Notes under the pieces: model-generated
Databases searched by the model: none
Told to the model about the DNA's origin: nothing
What the model saw: the letters and a program-made list of their open reading frames with translations, nothing else
Made by a program: the position numbers and the translations under genes
Shown here: in pieces, positions 20,295 to 31,947 of the stretch
Layout: the number at the start of each line of letters is the position of its first letter
Position numbering within the stretch: position 1 is the first letter of the stretch
Assembly: GCA_019321725.1 (NCBI GenBank)
Contig: CM033116.1
Coordinates: forward strand, 13,893,420-13,957,419
Reading direction: 5' to 3'
Length of the DNA: 64,000 nucleotides
From: Paulownia fortunei
Lineage: Eukaryota; Streptophyta; Magnoliopsida; Lamiales; Paulowniaceae

Positions 20295-22781
20295 CTATGT
20301 CGGGAAGATGAAGATGTTCCACATTCTATCACATTGACCCTTTGCCTTGCTCCGGCTTGCTATCTAGCACATGCCTAGGTCAATCCATATCGTTAGGAAT
20401 TCAAGTAGTAGTATTATGTCCACAACAATTCTAAATCCACAATGATGGATTGTTCACAACTTGAAAGGGGGAGCATCCCAATAAACTTTATCAAGCAATG
20501 GCTCAAAGTCCCCTTTATAAATATTTACATAAGAACGAGTGCTATAATATGATTTCATGAATGTTACTAGATTAACTCCAAAATGCTGCCAAGTATACAT
20601 AGCATGAGAGCAAGGAATTCCAAACTGACTCCAATTACCACATGAACACTCCATTGACCTCAATTTGATGGCGTGTGTAAAACTCTTGGATGATCCTATT
20701 CGAGGTGTTATGATAGATGTAGATTGACCTATATTATCAAACACGTGTACCATATACTCTATGGATTAGTTCTGTCAACTCTCATACTTTTGTAATATAT
20801 TATCAGGCTATGGTTGGTTATTCTCCATCATTCAACGCCCTTCAATAGTCGATCAAAAAACTGTTTAATAGCATGAGGGAACGTAATTTGTACAATAGCT
20901 GTTACTAGAAGCCGTCCCACTCCTTTTAATATTCCATTAATGCATTCTGACATATTTGTTGTTATTATGCCACATCGCCATCCTACATTGTGAGCCAGAG
21001 TCCATTGACATTTATTTATATTCTCTAAGTATGCATGCACATCCTCGTTAAGAGTTTTGATTTGTTCCATGACCTTATCAAATTATCTAATTATTAATTG
21101 TGAACCAACTATATAACACAAATCCTTTAATGTAATACTCTTGAACTGCTTGTTGAAGTTAGATGACACATGCCTTAAACAAAAATGATGCACTCCACAA
21201 GATGGCGTGAAACCAGGTATGTATTGAACAGCTCCAAGTATGCCACTATGTCAGTTACAAATAAGACAGACACCTTCAACCGTTAGATAATATGCACAGA
21301 TAACAGATGAAGAAACCATGTGTCTGTAGTTTGGGTAAAGATGTATTCCATCCACACTTATTCCTTTGCGATAATATTGGAACCCATCGATACATGACTT
21401 GAATGCTTATAAAATATATTTCGATATTTTCTTTTCTAGGAACTCGGTGTTGATATGATGACACTCCATAATTATGCCTGGATTCTATTTTTGCAAAGCT
21501 CCCAAATATTTAGGCAATTTTCTAACTAAGCTCCCCCAAGTGCTATAAACATTTTCCCTTTTGTGTTTCAAACTATGCCAAGTCTTATAATATGAAATTT
21601 CATACTGATACTTATCTTTCACATTTTGTTGGATATATTTAATTTCATAGGCTAGGTCACACTGAACTATGCTCGTAAGTAACCTAGTGATCATGTTTTT
21701 GCACAAGTTGCAATGATCTGCAAATACTAAATTCATAAGACAAGTATGGGAACCTCCCCATTAGGTGATTTTCCATAAATCGAGCTTCACTTTCAATGAT
21801 GCTCGAAGCCATCAAGTACACTACATGGTCAATGTACTATGTTTGCATTCCACTTTTTATAATTTTGGTGTACTCTCAATGACCTGACACTCACATCTCA
21901 CAACTCGTACAGAGTAATCTTTGATTGAAGTTTGTAAATTTTTCTTGTCCTTGAATACCATACCCTTTTCAAGTTTTCCTACACTAGAATCGTAAAACTT
22001 TTCCCTATTTAGAATATCAATAGAATCCACAAGTATTTATAGGTAAGATGTGGTGAAGAATGAGACGGTTGAATTAAAGCCATATTTATTTGTTGTTGAG
22101 GGTATTGAGGTATAAACTGGCACTTGATGATAGAATGAGGTGCCCTTATCACGTTGTTCATACATCTCCTACAAGTCATCATCATCATCATCATTAATTT
22201 CATTGGGTTCAAAATCAACACATTCTTCAGCACCAAAACTATCGACAAGTGACTCAGACAATTCATTAGTATATATATTATATCACTATGTATTTGTACC
22301 TTCAAAATGCTCTTGACCAGAGCTTGAAACGCCTACATTAAGGTCATTGATGCCAATAATTGACGTCCCTTGTGTGATTATAGGCATATCAAACATACTA
22401 TCATCTCTTAAAAATAATGCATACTAATAATACTCATTGCTTGTCGGTATTTCAGGCACAATATTATGAACCCTTTATTCTACCTCAACATAAATATCTA
22501 CAAATTGATTTTCCTTTCTAGGATCCAAGAAAAACTCCAAACCTTCGTCATCGATTATTGATATTAGTTATAACATATTGTTGCAACAGTACTTTCAATA
22601 AGATATATTTATCATCAACGTCCATTATCTTATACACTTATAATAGTAATTCAGAAAACTTTATCCTACGAGACATTCTCTTAGCTCCACTTGCAGGATG
22701 ATCATATGTCACTGAATTAACATCTTATACAATTTGACCACCAAAGTGGACTAGAATATCGATATTGTTCCTATTTGACAT
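20295..22781 (-). pseudogene. Mutator-like (MULE) transposase, copy A
   Basis: A DDE transposase of the plant Mutator-like superfamily. From the ATG at 22781 it begins MSNRNNIDILVHFGG. An acidic stretch follows, with a (GAT)n-coded Asp run near 22185. Then comes the DNA-binding N domain (about 21880-21990, GMVFKDKKNLQTSIKDYSV). The catalytic region includes VDGIHLYPNY (first Asp, about 21330) and VCLICN, stop, HSGIL (second acidic site, about 21250). Next is the conserved TTNMSECINGILKG (about 20930-20960). The SWIM zinc finger at about 20600-20650 reads ECSCGNWSQFGIPCSHA, with the C-x-C...C-x-H ligands all present. Compared with copy B, about 125-130 bp is missing near 21320, just after the first catalytic motif. 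Several stops and the Asn in place of the second catalytic Asp make it inactive. Confidence 0.85.
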
Positions 22782-23689
22782 AATTATATAAATATGAGTA
22801 TATTAGTAAACTATATTATTTAATTGTTATACCAATATTTTACGATTATTAGCAAATTATATTAGTGAATTCATAATTATCATATTTAAAATAATATGAT
22901 ATATGTCCCATTTATATATTAATTTTATATTTTTGAAAATACTTGTGGCAGAAACTGTCATCTTGCTATTTTTTTATGTTTTAGACTTCAAAAGTGTATG
23001 ATATATTGAATAAAACCTATAAATATCATTATATACATGTTCATATATGAGTTAAAAGTATTGGAATAAATTTTCATTGGTTAGAAATTGAATTAGGGCA
23101 TGATATTGAAGAGATGCTCAAAACTGTCACCATCGAATTTTAAATTTTATCTTGTGTAAATGGGACTGGTTTTGAAGTATTAAATCCATTAGTTTTAGCA
23201 ATAATATAACCTAGTTGTCTCTGTGTATATGTTATCTAAGTGTGGTACAAATTTTGGAGTGATTGAATATACATAAGGGTGACAAAACCATTAATGTTGT
23301 GAAGTGCGCAAATCTGTCATGGTAGGAAAAATCTGTTTTAGTATGCTGTGAAGGAAGTTGAACTTGGGAAGCTATACCTGTGAGTTTTAGCCATTATACG
23401 ACATGCTTACATTTTTTTTAATGTTATCTAAGTATGATAAAAATTAGGGAGTGAATGAATATGTCTAAAGGTATCAAAATCATCATGTAAATTAATGTGG
23501 CATCAAGAAAATGTGAAGTTATGAATCTATCCCATTTGGTTCATTAACATGTTCTAGCATAGATGTGGTGCATTTGATCCCTAACATTTAGGGAGATATT
23601 ATAAGAGTTATAATACATCAATTAAGTAAAGTCAGTATACATTTAAGATATAGAACAAAGGTGCGTACAAGGTTGTATTTGGTTATAGT
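22782..23689. mobile_element. Flank of MULE copy A and probable outer Tekay-like LTR sequence
   Basis: No gene is seen. After the 5' flank of the transposase (to about 22900) the sequence has scattered phrases such as AACTGTCA and AATCTGTCATGG, as seen in long LTRs of Tekay/Del-like elements. The exact 5' border of the LTR was not found. The first arm of a direct repeat starts at 23531. Confidence 0.35.
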
Positions 23690-24296
23690 TTCTAAGTGGT
23701 AAGATTGCATCATGACCTCATAGAAATGCATTGCATATGTATTAGATTATCACTTTATCATGCATGATTTTCACTTACTGAGTATTAGCTCACATAGTTC
23801 ACGTATTGTAGGTAAGCATGGTGATACCTGAGACTCTAAGGCTTATTAGGCTGGTGGTTGGAGCTCCTAGAAGCTTCTGAGGATCACTGTACATAAATGA
23901 CGACTTGCAAGGTTGTGTTGTGAGCATATTCTAATTTTTACATTCATTATTATTATGTAAATTTCTAACTATATATAAAGGGCTACAAGATGCAAAATGT
24001 CCTTACTTTTTCCAAAAGTAAAGGTCATTATTTTTATTTTTGAGTCTATCATATTATAAATTTAGGATATCGTGTCCTATATAACTCTTGAAATTTGATA
24101 GTAAATTAGCCTAAGAATAGTGTGATTGTGATGGGTGTTGTGGGCATATTCCCATTTGGTTCATTAACTTGTTCTAACATAGATGTGGTGTACTTAATCC
24201 CTAACATAAAGGGGATGTTATAAGAGTTATAATACATTAATTAAATAAGGTGCGTAGAAGGTTACATTCGGTTATAGTTTTTAAGTGGTAAGGTTG
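23531..24296. repeat. Direct repeat of about 150-180 bp inside LTR
   Basis: Positions 23531-23712 and 24151-24296 both start CCCATTTGGTTCATTAAC. They share AGATGTGGTG, ATCCCTAACAT, TATAAGAGTTATAATACAT and GGTTATAGTTT with GTGGTAAG. The second copy lacks about 35 bp present in the first. The offset is 620 bp. This is probably an internal duplication in the LTR. Confidence 0.85.
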
Positions 24297-25943
24297 TTTA
24301 GTTAAATTGAGATTCAAGATCTTTATACTACATTAGGTATAATAAACTTGTTAATTGAGGATGGTGATTAAAGAGATTGTTTCACATCTAGGGTTGGGGA
24401 GTAACACTTAAGAAACCTAGAAGTAATACACAACTGATTAAATGTAAGTAAAGATTCATTTACAACTACAATGCATAGACATAGTAAATGTGTGATTTAT
24501 ATGTAATATCATAGATCATATGTGTATAGCAGAGGCTATTTATTACTATCATTCATGTTCATTGAGCATACATATATGGGCATTGACATGTGCATGCATC
24601 ATATACGAGCATTGTGATAAATCTTGCATTGCACGGTGTGATTTTAAGAAAGGAAAATATTATGCTGACCATATTAGTGCACCGAAGCATGCATGGATTT
24701 GCATGGTTTTATGCATGAATTTGCAGGTTTGCATGTATGGATTTGCATACTTGTATCATTATTTGCAGGTATGACACATATTGTTGATATCTACCTTTAT
24801 TTGAAGGAATTGTATGGCGTACATACAAGACAGGCTAGATACTAGGTATCTAAAGAGATTTTTCAATACCGTATGACGAAGGGCTCTTTGGTCCATGATC
24901 ATGGACTGAAGATGATAGTCTTGATTGAAAGACTTGAGTCCTTTGGAGTTATTATGGACAATAAACTCTATGTGGACCTCTTCCTATAGTCTTTGCCGCC
25001 TTTATTTGAATTCTTTGTGGTGAACTTCAAGATGAACAAAATGAAGACCAACCTTGCTGAGTTGGTCAACATGTTGATGACAATAGAATCTACCATGAAA
25101 AAGGAGAAGTTTATCTTGGTCGTTGGCTCTTCATCCATATCTAAGTTTAAGAAGTCAAAGAAAGTGAAAAAGAATGATTCTTCTAAAAAGGTTAAAAGCT
25201 TGAAGGCCTCTGGTGGAGTGAAGAAGGGTTCTAAAGCTTCGGACCCAATAAAATATGGCATGAGGTTGAAAAACCAAGATAGGAAAAACACAATGAATGT
25301 GATAGAATACGTCTAATACTTGAGGTTGAAAGACCAAGAATGGAAACCCCGTATTATTTCTTTTATTAGCCAATTATTATGAATAGATTTTAAAAACCAC
25401 AATCTATCACTAGCAGTTGAGTACCACACTTCAAGGGTACCTGAACGGATGATTTATAAAAGAAAGTTATTGAATTGAATAATGTATTTAAAGATTGATG
25501 AAATTTACATATATTATAATTGTTATTACATCAGTTTCACAGTATTGAGCCTTTAACTCATTAAATTCTTATGATGTGGGTGAAAATGTAAGGTTTAGAG
25601 ATTGATAGAGTCTCCAGAGCGGCCGGATAGAGATTTTTTCATATGCTATGCTTTAAACAATTTTTATAGCTTATTTTGAAAACTCTATTTTATTTTTAAA
25701 TAGGCCTATCTATTATGATTTTGTAAATAGATGTATGATAAACTATAGATAAGATGATAATACCGTGTACTTAATTTTGATTTATGTAAATTGTGTGTAT
25801 GACAAAATGAAAGAACAAATGAATTTCAAGTTATTTTCTTAGTCAAAAAAGAGGGGTACTTTTATTAAAGCCATAACTTTAATAGACTTAACTGTATTAG
25901 CTTTTTTTGGGTTCTACAATTAGGTTAAAGGGTGTTATAGTTT
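23690..25943 (+). mobile_element. 5' LTR of a Tekay/Del-like gypsy element (copy A), rearranged
   Basis: The stretch 23715-23830 matches 43740-43850, the LTR of the second Tekay-like element. The shared blocks are TCATAGAAATGCATTGCAT, TCATGCATGATTTT and CTTACTGAG(C/T)ATTAGCTCACA. The stretch 24640-24690 matches 43355-43395. The 3' part, 25600-25720, matches 53985-54110, and the LTR ends just before the primer site at 25945. A copia gag piece interrupts it at 24835-25260. A G+C-rich island, AGAGCGGCCGGA, is shared with the third Tekay-like segment. No coding capacity belongs to the LTR itself. Confidence 0.65.
24835..25260 (+). pseudogene. Ty1/copia gag fragment inside the Tekay-like LTR
   Basis: The plus strand encodes a copia-type nucleocapsid precursor fragment. 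Motifs in order are RMTKGSLVHDHGLKM, LIERLESFGVIMDNKLYVDL, a stop, SLPPLFEFFVVNFKMNKMK and ELVNMLMTIESTMKKEKF. A Ser/Lys-rich spacer follows (SSISKFKKSKKVKKND), ending GVKKGSKA just before the zinc knuckle would begin. Intact copia gag proteins package genomic RNA in virus-like particles. This piece lacks both ends. Gypsy LTR sequence continues on both sides, so it was inserted or captured. It is on the opposite strand from the copia pol relic at 27690-29230. Confidence 0.75.
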
Positions 25944-25944
25944 G

Positions 25945-25957
25945 TGGTATCAAAGCG
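25945..25957 (+). promoter_or_regulatory. Primer binding site for initiator tRNA-Met
   Basis: TGGTATCAAAGCG matches the usual plant TGGTATCAGAGC primer site with one change. It lies directly after the end of the 5' LTR and about 350 bp before recognisable gag. Confidence 0.75.
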
Positions 25958-26299
25958 GAGATTTAGTCATTTTTAAAGACAGTAGAAGGCATATGAACAC
26001 ATATTTGCTAGGAAAATTAGTCAACTATTTGTTTATTTTCTTTTATGTTTATTTGATTAGATTTCATTTTATGCTAATGTCATGATTATGCTTTTTTTAT
26101 TGGCTAATGAATGGAATGAGATTAGGCAATGTATAACAGGTTATGACACCAAAAGGAAGATAAGAGATGATCATGAGGGTAATCATACAATTTGACTAAT
26201 CTCATTCAACAATAGACTAGAATGCATAGTGAACATATACAACAATTGTTGGATATGTAACAAAGAATTCAAGAATAGAATCAATGACATCCTCCATCA

Positions 26300-27540
26300 C
26301 AAGCTCGACAAAATGCTTCACAAGTTGTGTATGAGGAATTTAGGAAGATAGAACATGTTGATTTTATCAGTAGGCCTAATCCTATGGTTGTGGATGAATG
26401 GAAGAAATTGTTGGACACTATCTTTGACTACATGAGAATTAACGATGCCGAGAAGGTACTTTGTGCAATTTTCTTGTTGAAGAAGGATGCTAGAGCTTGG
26501 TAGGAAGGAGCTAAGCTTGCAATCAATATGAAAAAGTTAACTTGGGATAGGTTTAAAATAATATTTTATGTTAAGTATTTCAATAGGAATGCTAGGTTAC
26601 TCAAAGTAAAAGAATTCCTAGAGCTAAAACAAGGACGAATGTGTGTATGTGATTATGTACGCAAATTTGAAAAGGTTTGTAATTATGTGCCATACATAGC
26701 CAAAGACAACAATGAGAAGATGGATTATTTCCTCAGGTGGACAAGGCTAGATGAGAAAGAGATTAAGAAATTTTATCAACAAAAGAAGCAAGTATTCACT
26801 CCAAGAAATTTGAACCAGTGGAAGAAAGGAAAGCGAAAATCAAGCCAATGGAATGAAAAGCATCCTAGAGTTAAGCATACTCCTACTACAGTTGAAAAGC
26901 CTAAATGTACTAAGTGTTGAAAGAATCATTTTGGGGAATGCTTTAGGGGTACTAATCATTCTTTAAGTGTAAGAAGCTTGAACATATAGCAAATGATTAC
27001 CAAACAATGCAGGGAAGAGTTCAAGAAAAAGTATATACGATGACACAACAACAAACTGATAGATTCAGGGTCTACGCATTACACCAGAATTATTAAAAAT
27101 AAAGTACAGTGTGACAGTTCCATTCGGGGAAAAAATGGATTCCAGCTAAATGTTAAAGGTCTACTTTATTCAGATTAGTGATAGGACGCTCTATGTGAAT
27201 CTTGTTGTTTTACCGATACTAAATTTTGAGGTTATTCTAGGTATGGATTGGCTTTACCAAATATCATGTGACAATTGATTGTAATAAGAAAACTGTGATT
27301 TTTCAGTCACTTAGGGAAGAACAGTTTGTGTTTAATAGTACCTCATGCTCATGGTCCTTACCAATAATAACTGCTTTGAAATGTCAAAAGATATTTAGTA
27401 AAGGTTGTGTTGGATATTTTGCTAGTGTTATGGACACTTCGATCGAAGCACAATTGAAGCCAAAAAATATAGATGTGGTTCAAGAATTTCTTGAGGTATT
27501 TCTAGATGATTTACCAATAAAAGTGTACCATTTTGCATAC
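26300..27540 (+). pseudogene. Tekay/Del-like gypsy gag-protease-RT start, copy A
   Basis: The 5' half of a chromovirus polyprotein. The gag part (26300-26930) reads [29 protein letters not shown], stop, then [19 protein letters not shown] and [19 protein letters not shown]. An internal deletion of about 30 codons joins YFLRW to TRLDEKEI, which is clear from comparison with 52910-53040. The zinc knuckle is broken: KCTKC, stop, KNHFGECF. Protease C-terminal sequence follows near 27180-27260 (VLPILNFEVILGMDWL), but the active-site region is degraded. The start of the reverse transcriptase linker appears at 27465-27515 (DVVQEFLEVFLDDLP), where the homology stops abruptly. The rest of pol is absent at this site. 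Multiple stops rule out function. Confidence 0.8.
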
Positions 27541-27607
27541 TTTTAGTTCTTAGCCACATGCAACATATTTCAAGCAAATATTTAGGAAAATAATAACTTT
27601 AGAATTA
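27520..27607 (-). mobile_element. Inverted fragment of a Tekay-like LTR
   Basis: The sequence from ACCATTTTGCATACTTTTAG to about 27607 is the reverse complement of 51119-51211, which lies inside the LTR beginning at 50824. It joins the truncated RT of copy A on one side and unclassified sequence on the other. It marks an inversion or an independent insertion breakpoint. Confidence 0.75.
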
Positions 27608-27689
27608 ATATTGGATAAAAAATGGTAGGACTGCACCCAACCCTTGGACGAAGTTCCTAAGCCAAATAACTTCCTTTACTACATCCGAT

Positions 27690-29230
27690 GCAATAATATA
27701 TTCAGCATCAGTGGTCGATTCTGTAGTTATTTCTTGTTTTAATTCTTCTTGCTGACACAACACCATTTAAGATGAATATATATCCAAACATAGACTTTGA
27801 ATCTTGTATATAAGATTGGAAACTAGAGTCTGTATTGCCCTTCAATTTCAGTCCTCCATTGTCATATACCAAAAAGATATCTTTAGTCATTCATAAGTAT
27901 TTAAGGATCATCTTAATGTCTTTCCAGTGCTCCTCATCTAGATTAAACTGATATTTGCTTGTGACGCTCAGAGCGTGTGTGATATTAGGCTTCGTACACA
28001 ACATTCCATACATTATGCTTCCAATAGTGGATGCATAAGATATGCGAGTCATCATTCCTCTCTCTTTAGGTGTTCTAAGAGACAAAGCTTTGGAAAGAAA
28101 AATGACATGACTCATAGGCAGGAATCCTTATTTGGATTCTTCCATGCTAAACCTCTTTAGCATTTTGTCTATATATATGAACTGAGATAGTCTGATCATC
28201 CTTCTAGATCTATCTCTTTAGATCTTTATCCCTAAGATGTATGATGCATCTCCCAAGTCCTTCATGGAAAAGTGTTTAGACAATCAAGTTCTTGTTGATT
28301 GTAGCATCCCTGCATCATTCCCAAGGAGTAGGATGTCGTTAATATGGAGCACAACAAATGTAATTGCTTTCCACTAACTTTTTTATAGATACATGGTTCA
28401 TCTGGGTTCTTATAAAAATTAAATATTTTGATTGTTTCATCAAACTGGATGTTCCAACTCTGAGAAGGCTGCTTGACTCTATAAATGGATCTCTGAGCTT
28501 GCAAACCTTTTGCTCACTCTCTTTAGATATAAAGCCCTCTAGCTTCTTCATATATACCTCTTCCTTAATGTTTCTATTAAGGAAGACGATCTCTTCACAT
28601 CCATTTTATAATCATAATATGCAGATATCGCTAGCATTCTTTGCTTCTGAGTATAACCTTCCATTTACTCCAAGAATTCACTTATGCTATAGCCAATGGA
28701 AATAGTTCCCTAGAGTGGGTCTACCAAGGTCCATAACTTGTTGGAGTATATGGAGTCCATCTCGGATTGCATAGCTTCTTTCCATTTCCCTGAGTCGATG
28801 TCAAACATCACCTCTCCATAGCTCCTTGGATCCAAGAAAAAACCTTCCTCGTTCTCTAATAAAAAATTGTACCTCTTAGGTAGCTTTAAGACCCTTACGG
28901 ATCTCCGATGAGGTTATGTGTCAGAACGCCTAACTTAAGCTGGTTTTTCATTTACTATAATGGTTCGGATGTTCTATGGTTTTTGAACCTCTTCAAGCTC
29001 CACGACTTGTTATTTCTATCTAATAGAAACTCCTCCTTAATGAAGGTGGCATTTCTTAAAACAAACATCTTTTATTCTGAGGTATCGTAGAAATAGTATC
29101 TAATAGGCTTTTTTAGATACCCCAAGAAATTGCACAAGTTGGATCTCATATCCAACTTATCTCTCACTTGCTGCTTAACGTAAGCAGTACATGGATGCAC
29201 CTTGTCAATAGCTGTATGTCTGGTACGCCA
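27690..29230 (-). pseudogene. Ty1/copia integrase end, reverse transcriptase and RNase H relic
   Basis: Read on the minus strand. The integrase C-terminal region is near 29080-29230 (TAYVKQQVRDKLDMRSN and CNFLGYLKKPIRYYFYD). The pol linker follows at about 28740-28930 and RT at about 28250-28720: FLNRNIKEEVYMKKLEGF, RSIYRVKQPSQSWNIQFDE and NPDEPCIYKKVSG. The catalytic YVDD box has become HIND (LHINDILLLGND, plus-strand 28335-28346), so polymerase activity would be lost. The RNase H/connection part is at 27690-28160: YASTIGSIMYGMLCTKPNI, KGNTDSSFQSYIQDSKS and GYIFILNG. The N-terminal integrase core, gag and both LTRs are missing here. Stops and frameshifts are frequent. Confidence 0.85.
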
Positions 29231-29732
29231 ACTAGATGAATCTGCCATAATAGCGAACACTATTTTGTATGTAATTAAATATAGTGGGTATGAAAATCTA
29301 TATAGGTTAGGCACACCTTTTAACGATACTTTATTTGAGATATTAATTCCTCCCACTATGGTGTAAAATGTGTGTATATATATATACAAAAAATGAACTA
29401 GAAGCTTTTCTTGGTTTTTTTCATAGAAGAGGACTCCAAGATAGTTTGGTAAGCCATAATTTATACATTAAGAATAGCTCCATGACTCTAGCTAACAATC
29501 AATGCGGGACAAATGTATATGAATGAGAATATAATGTGAATACATACATTTCAATATGGGATAGTAATGTAAATATATTATTTATAAACACACTAGCCAC
29601 GTCATAAGTGTAAAGTGCACCTTTAAAGCACTCAATACGACTTTTCTGACGTGCGTGTGCACGTGCGGACTCAAATGGTGCTACACACCATCCTCATAGC
29701 TCCTTGAATAAAACTAGATAAAAGACCACTAT
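29231..29732. other. Non-coding spacer between copia relic and solo LTR
   Basis: No gene is seen. A short AT run lies near 29374-29388. The segment with CAATGCGGGACAAATGT near 29498 resembles the ends of other plant LTRs or leaders, but it is too short to call. Confidence 0.4.
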
Positions 29733-29737
29733 AATGC
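29733..29737. repeat. Target site duplication, left (AATGC)
   Basis: Five bases abutting the 5' end of the solo LTR. They match AATGT at 31948-31952 with one substitution. Confidence 0.6.
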
Positions 29738-31947
29738 TGTTATATTAGGATATCCAACGCCCCAATTGAATTGGGTGTATTATACTCTTTTGCTTTTGTA
29801 AAGATAATCTTATTGGAAATCATATTAATAAAAAGATATTTTCTTTATCTTATGTCTTGCATATTTTATTTTTGCACATTAGATAAAGTCCTTAGACTAA
29901 ATTTAGCTACGGGACATGATCGCGCATATGATGGCAATCATAGAACATGCCTCTAAGGCTTTGGTCTTAAATAGTTTCGAGTCGAGAACTTTTTAAAATA
30001 GGATATCAAATAACTCAATAAGACTCGCACATATGATGCATGCTCGTGAGATGAGGATGTCACATTCCATTGGTATTATCGTAGAGACGTAAGTGCATGT
30101 ATGTGGGTGCTTATTAGGAAACAAGTACACCGAACATGACCAACAAGAAATTCTTAGTTGGAGGCTTTGCCTGTCAAAATAAGAATTTTTGTGTTGCGAT
30201 AATACACAACTAGTCCTCAGACTTGAGGTACGATGGTAGCCTTGTGTGCATCCTATAACACTTTAATATATCTTTTGATTGCTTGACAATCACAAATGGG
30301 GTATGTTGGGTATTTCACTGGTGTGCATAGAGGTTTGTCAGTGACCAATATAGAATTCAACACTTGTCTTTTTAAATAAACGAATCTCCTATATTTTCAT
30401 AGTTCATGATTCAAAAACCTTGATCAAAACAAGATGAATCGTGATTCATCAAGAATCAATAGAACTTGAAATAGGATCACAGTTATTGAATTATTTAGAG
30501 TTTCGACTTATAATACATGCTCTACATTCAATTAGGAGATTAGTTGTTGAAAGGATCATACGTGTATGGTACTCACAACTGAAATAGGTTTACTCGCTAT
30601 TTTACCTAAAACTAGTTTGCCATGATTACTTGCTAGGTGTTTTTATGGATAATGAGGTTCTGGGAATTAAGGAGTTGATTCCAAACGGATTAATTAATTA
30701 GATTAATTAATTAAAATAATTGTTATTCATAAGTTGCAAATGTTGTCAGTCCACTACTAAATTAATAGTGAACCTAAGAGGGTCACACATCTTTATGAAA
30801 AGTAATATTTCTAATTTTAAATTTTATCAAATGGTTGAAAATTAATTAATTAATTAATTAAGAGTTCTATTTAATTTAATGATTAAATTAAATTATTTAA
30901 TTAAGTAATTGAATTATTTAATTGGACCTAATTTGATTGGGAAGCCCAATTGGAATAAATTAAATTAATCAATTGGATTGATTAAATTAAGATTGAATTA
31001 ATTAAATTAATTTGGGGATTTTTGCGTACACGCCCAAAATTAATGTAGATCACTTAAGAAGCCCACTAAAATATGAAGAGAATATATTAGATAAATATGA
31101 TTTATTTAATTAACATATTTATATATAAATAAATATAGTGACCGATTTTATGGGATAAAATCGACCACTAAGATTTAATTTATGTATAAATATAATTATA
31201 GTATATATATGATAGATATCTATCTTGATATTATTTGAAAAGTTCAAATTAATATCAATAATATATGTAGATAATTTTGATGATTAATGTAGTTTCAAAT
31301 TAGTCCACATACAATAGGAGAGAGAAAAAAGACAAGTTTTTGGAAGATTTGAAATCCTTCCAAGATAAGGTTTTGAAATAGTTCAAAATTGAAAAACTTT
31401 CCAAGAGTTGGAAAGGGATTAAAATTTTCAACCATATATATATGAGGGATGAAAATTACATAATCAATTCATAAAATTTGAACAAAAATTATTTTGTTTA
31501 AAGTCTTTTATTTTTACTCTCCAATAAAAAAAGAAAAAAGAAAAAAAAATCAGTTTCTTTTTATTCTCTTTATATTATTGTTTCAAAAACTTAAAAAATT
31601 AATTTTTACTGTTCTTGAAAATTTACTCCACTTCTAGATTAGTAAACAATTAAAAAGATACTAGCGAATTCTTTTGATTGGTCTTGCTCTTCCATATTGT
31701 GGACCTGATAGTGGGGAAACACTTGGATTTTTGCGAGTTTTGATAGTCCAGGATAAGTAATTGATTGCTCATTTCCTACAACAACCGGAGTGCACGGAAG
31801 GTATAATCCGAATTTAATATTTATTTATATATTTATTTAAATAAGCGCAATCGTTAAAATCGTTTTCGAATTAAGGGGTTAAATTTATATTTGATAAAAA
31901 TTTAATTTTCAACTGCGTATACTTTTACGATTATAGCGAACCTAACA
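29738..31947 (+). mobile_element. Solo LTR, copia-type, with 5-bp target duplication
   Basis: The element begins TGTTATATTAGG and ends AGCGAACCTAACA, giving TG...CA termini over 2.21 kb. It is flanked by AATGC on the left (29733-29737) and AATGT on the right (31948-31952), a 5-bp target duplication with one difference. No primer site follows it and no coding sequence is attached, as expected for a solo LTR left by recombination between two LTRs. The relative at 37278-39449 lies in the opposite orientation and directly follows copia RNase H, which gives the superfamily. The interior is AT-rich, with palindromic TTAATTAATTAA runs near 30690-30720 and 30840-30860. Confidence 0.75.

Noticed and set aside
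25945..25957. Possible tRNA gene remnant
   Set aside because: The short match is complementary to the tRNA 3' end and sits at the LTR border, so it is a primer binding site. No cloverleaf sequence follows. The same applies at 47542.
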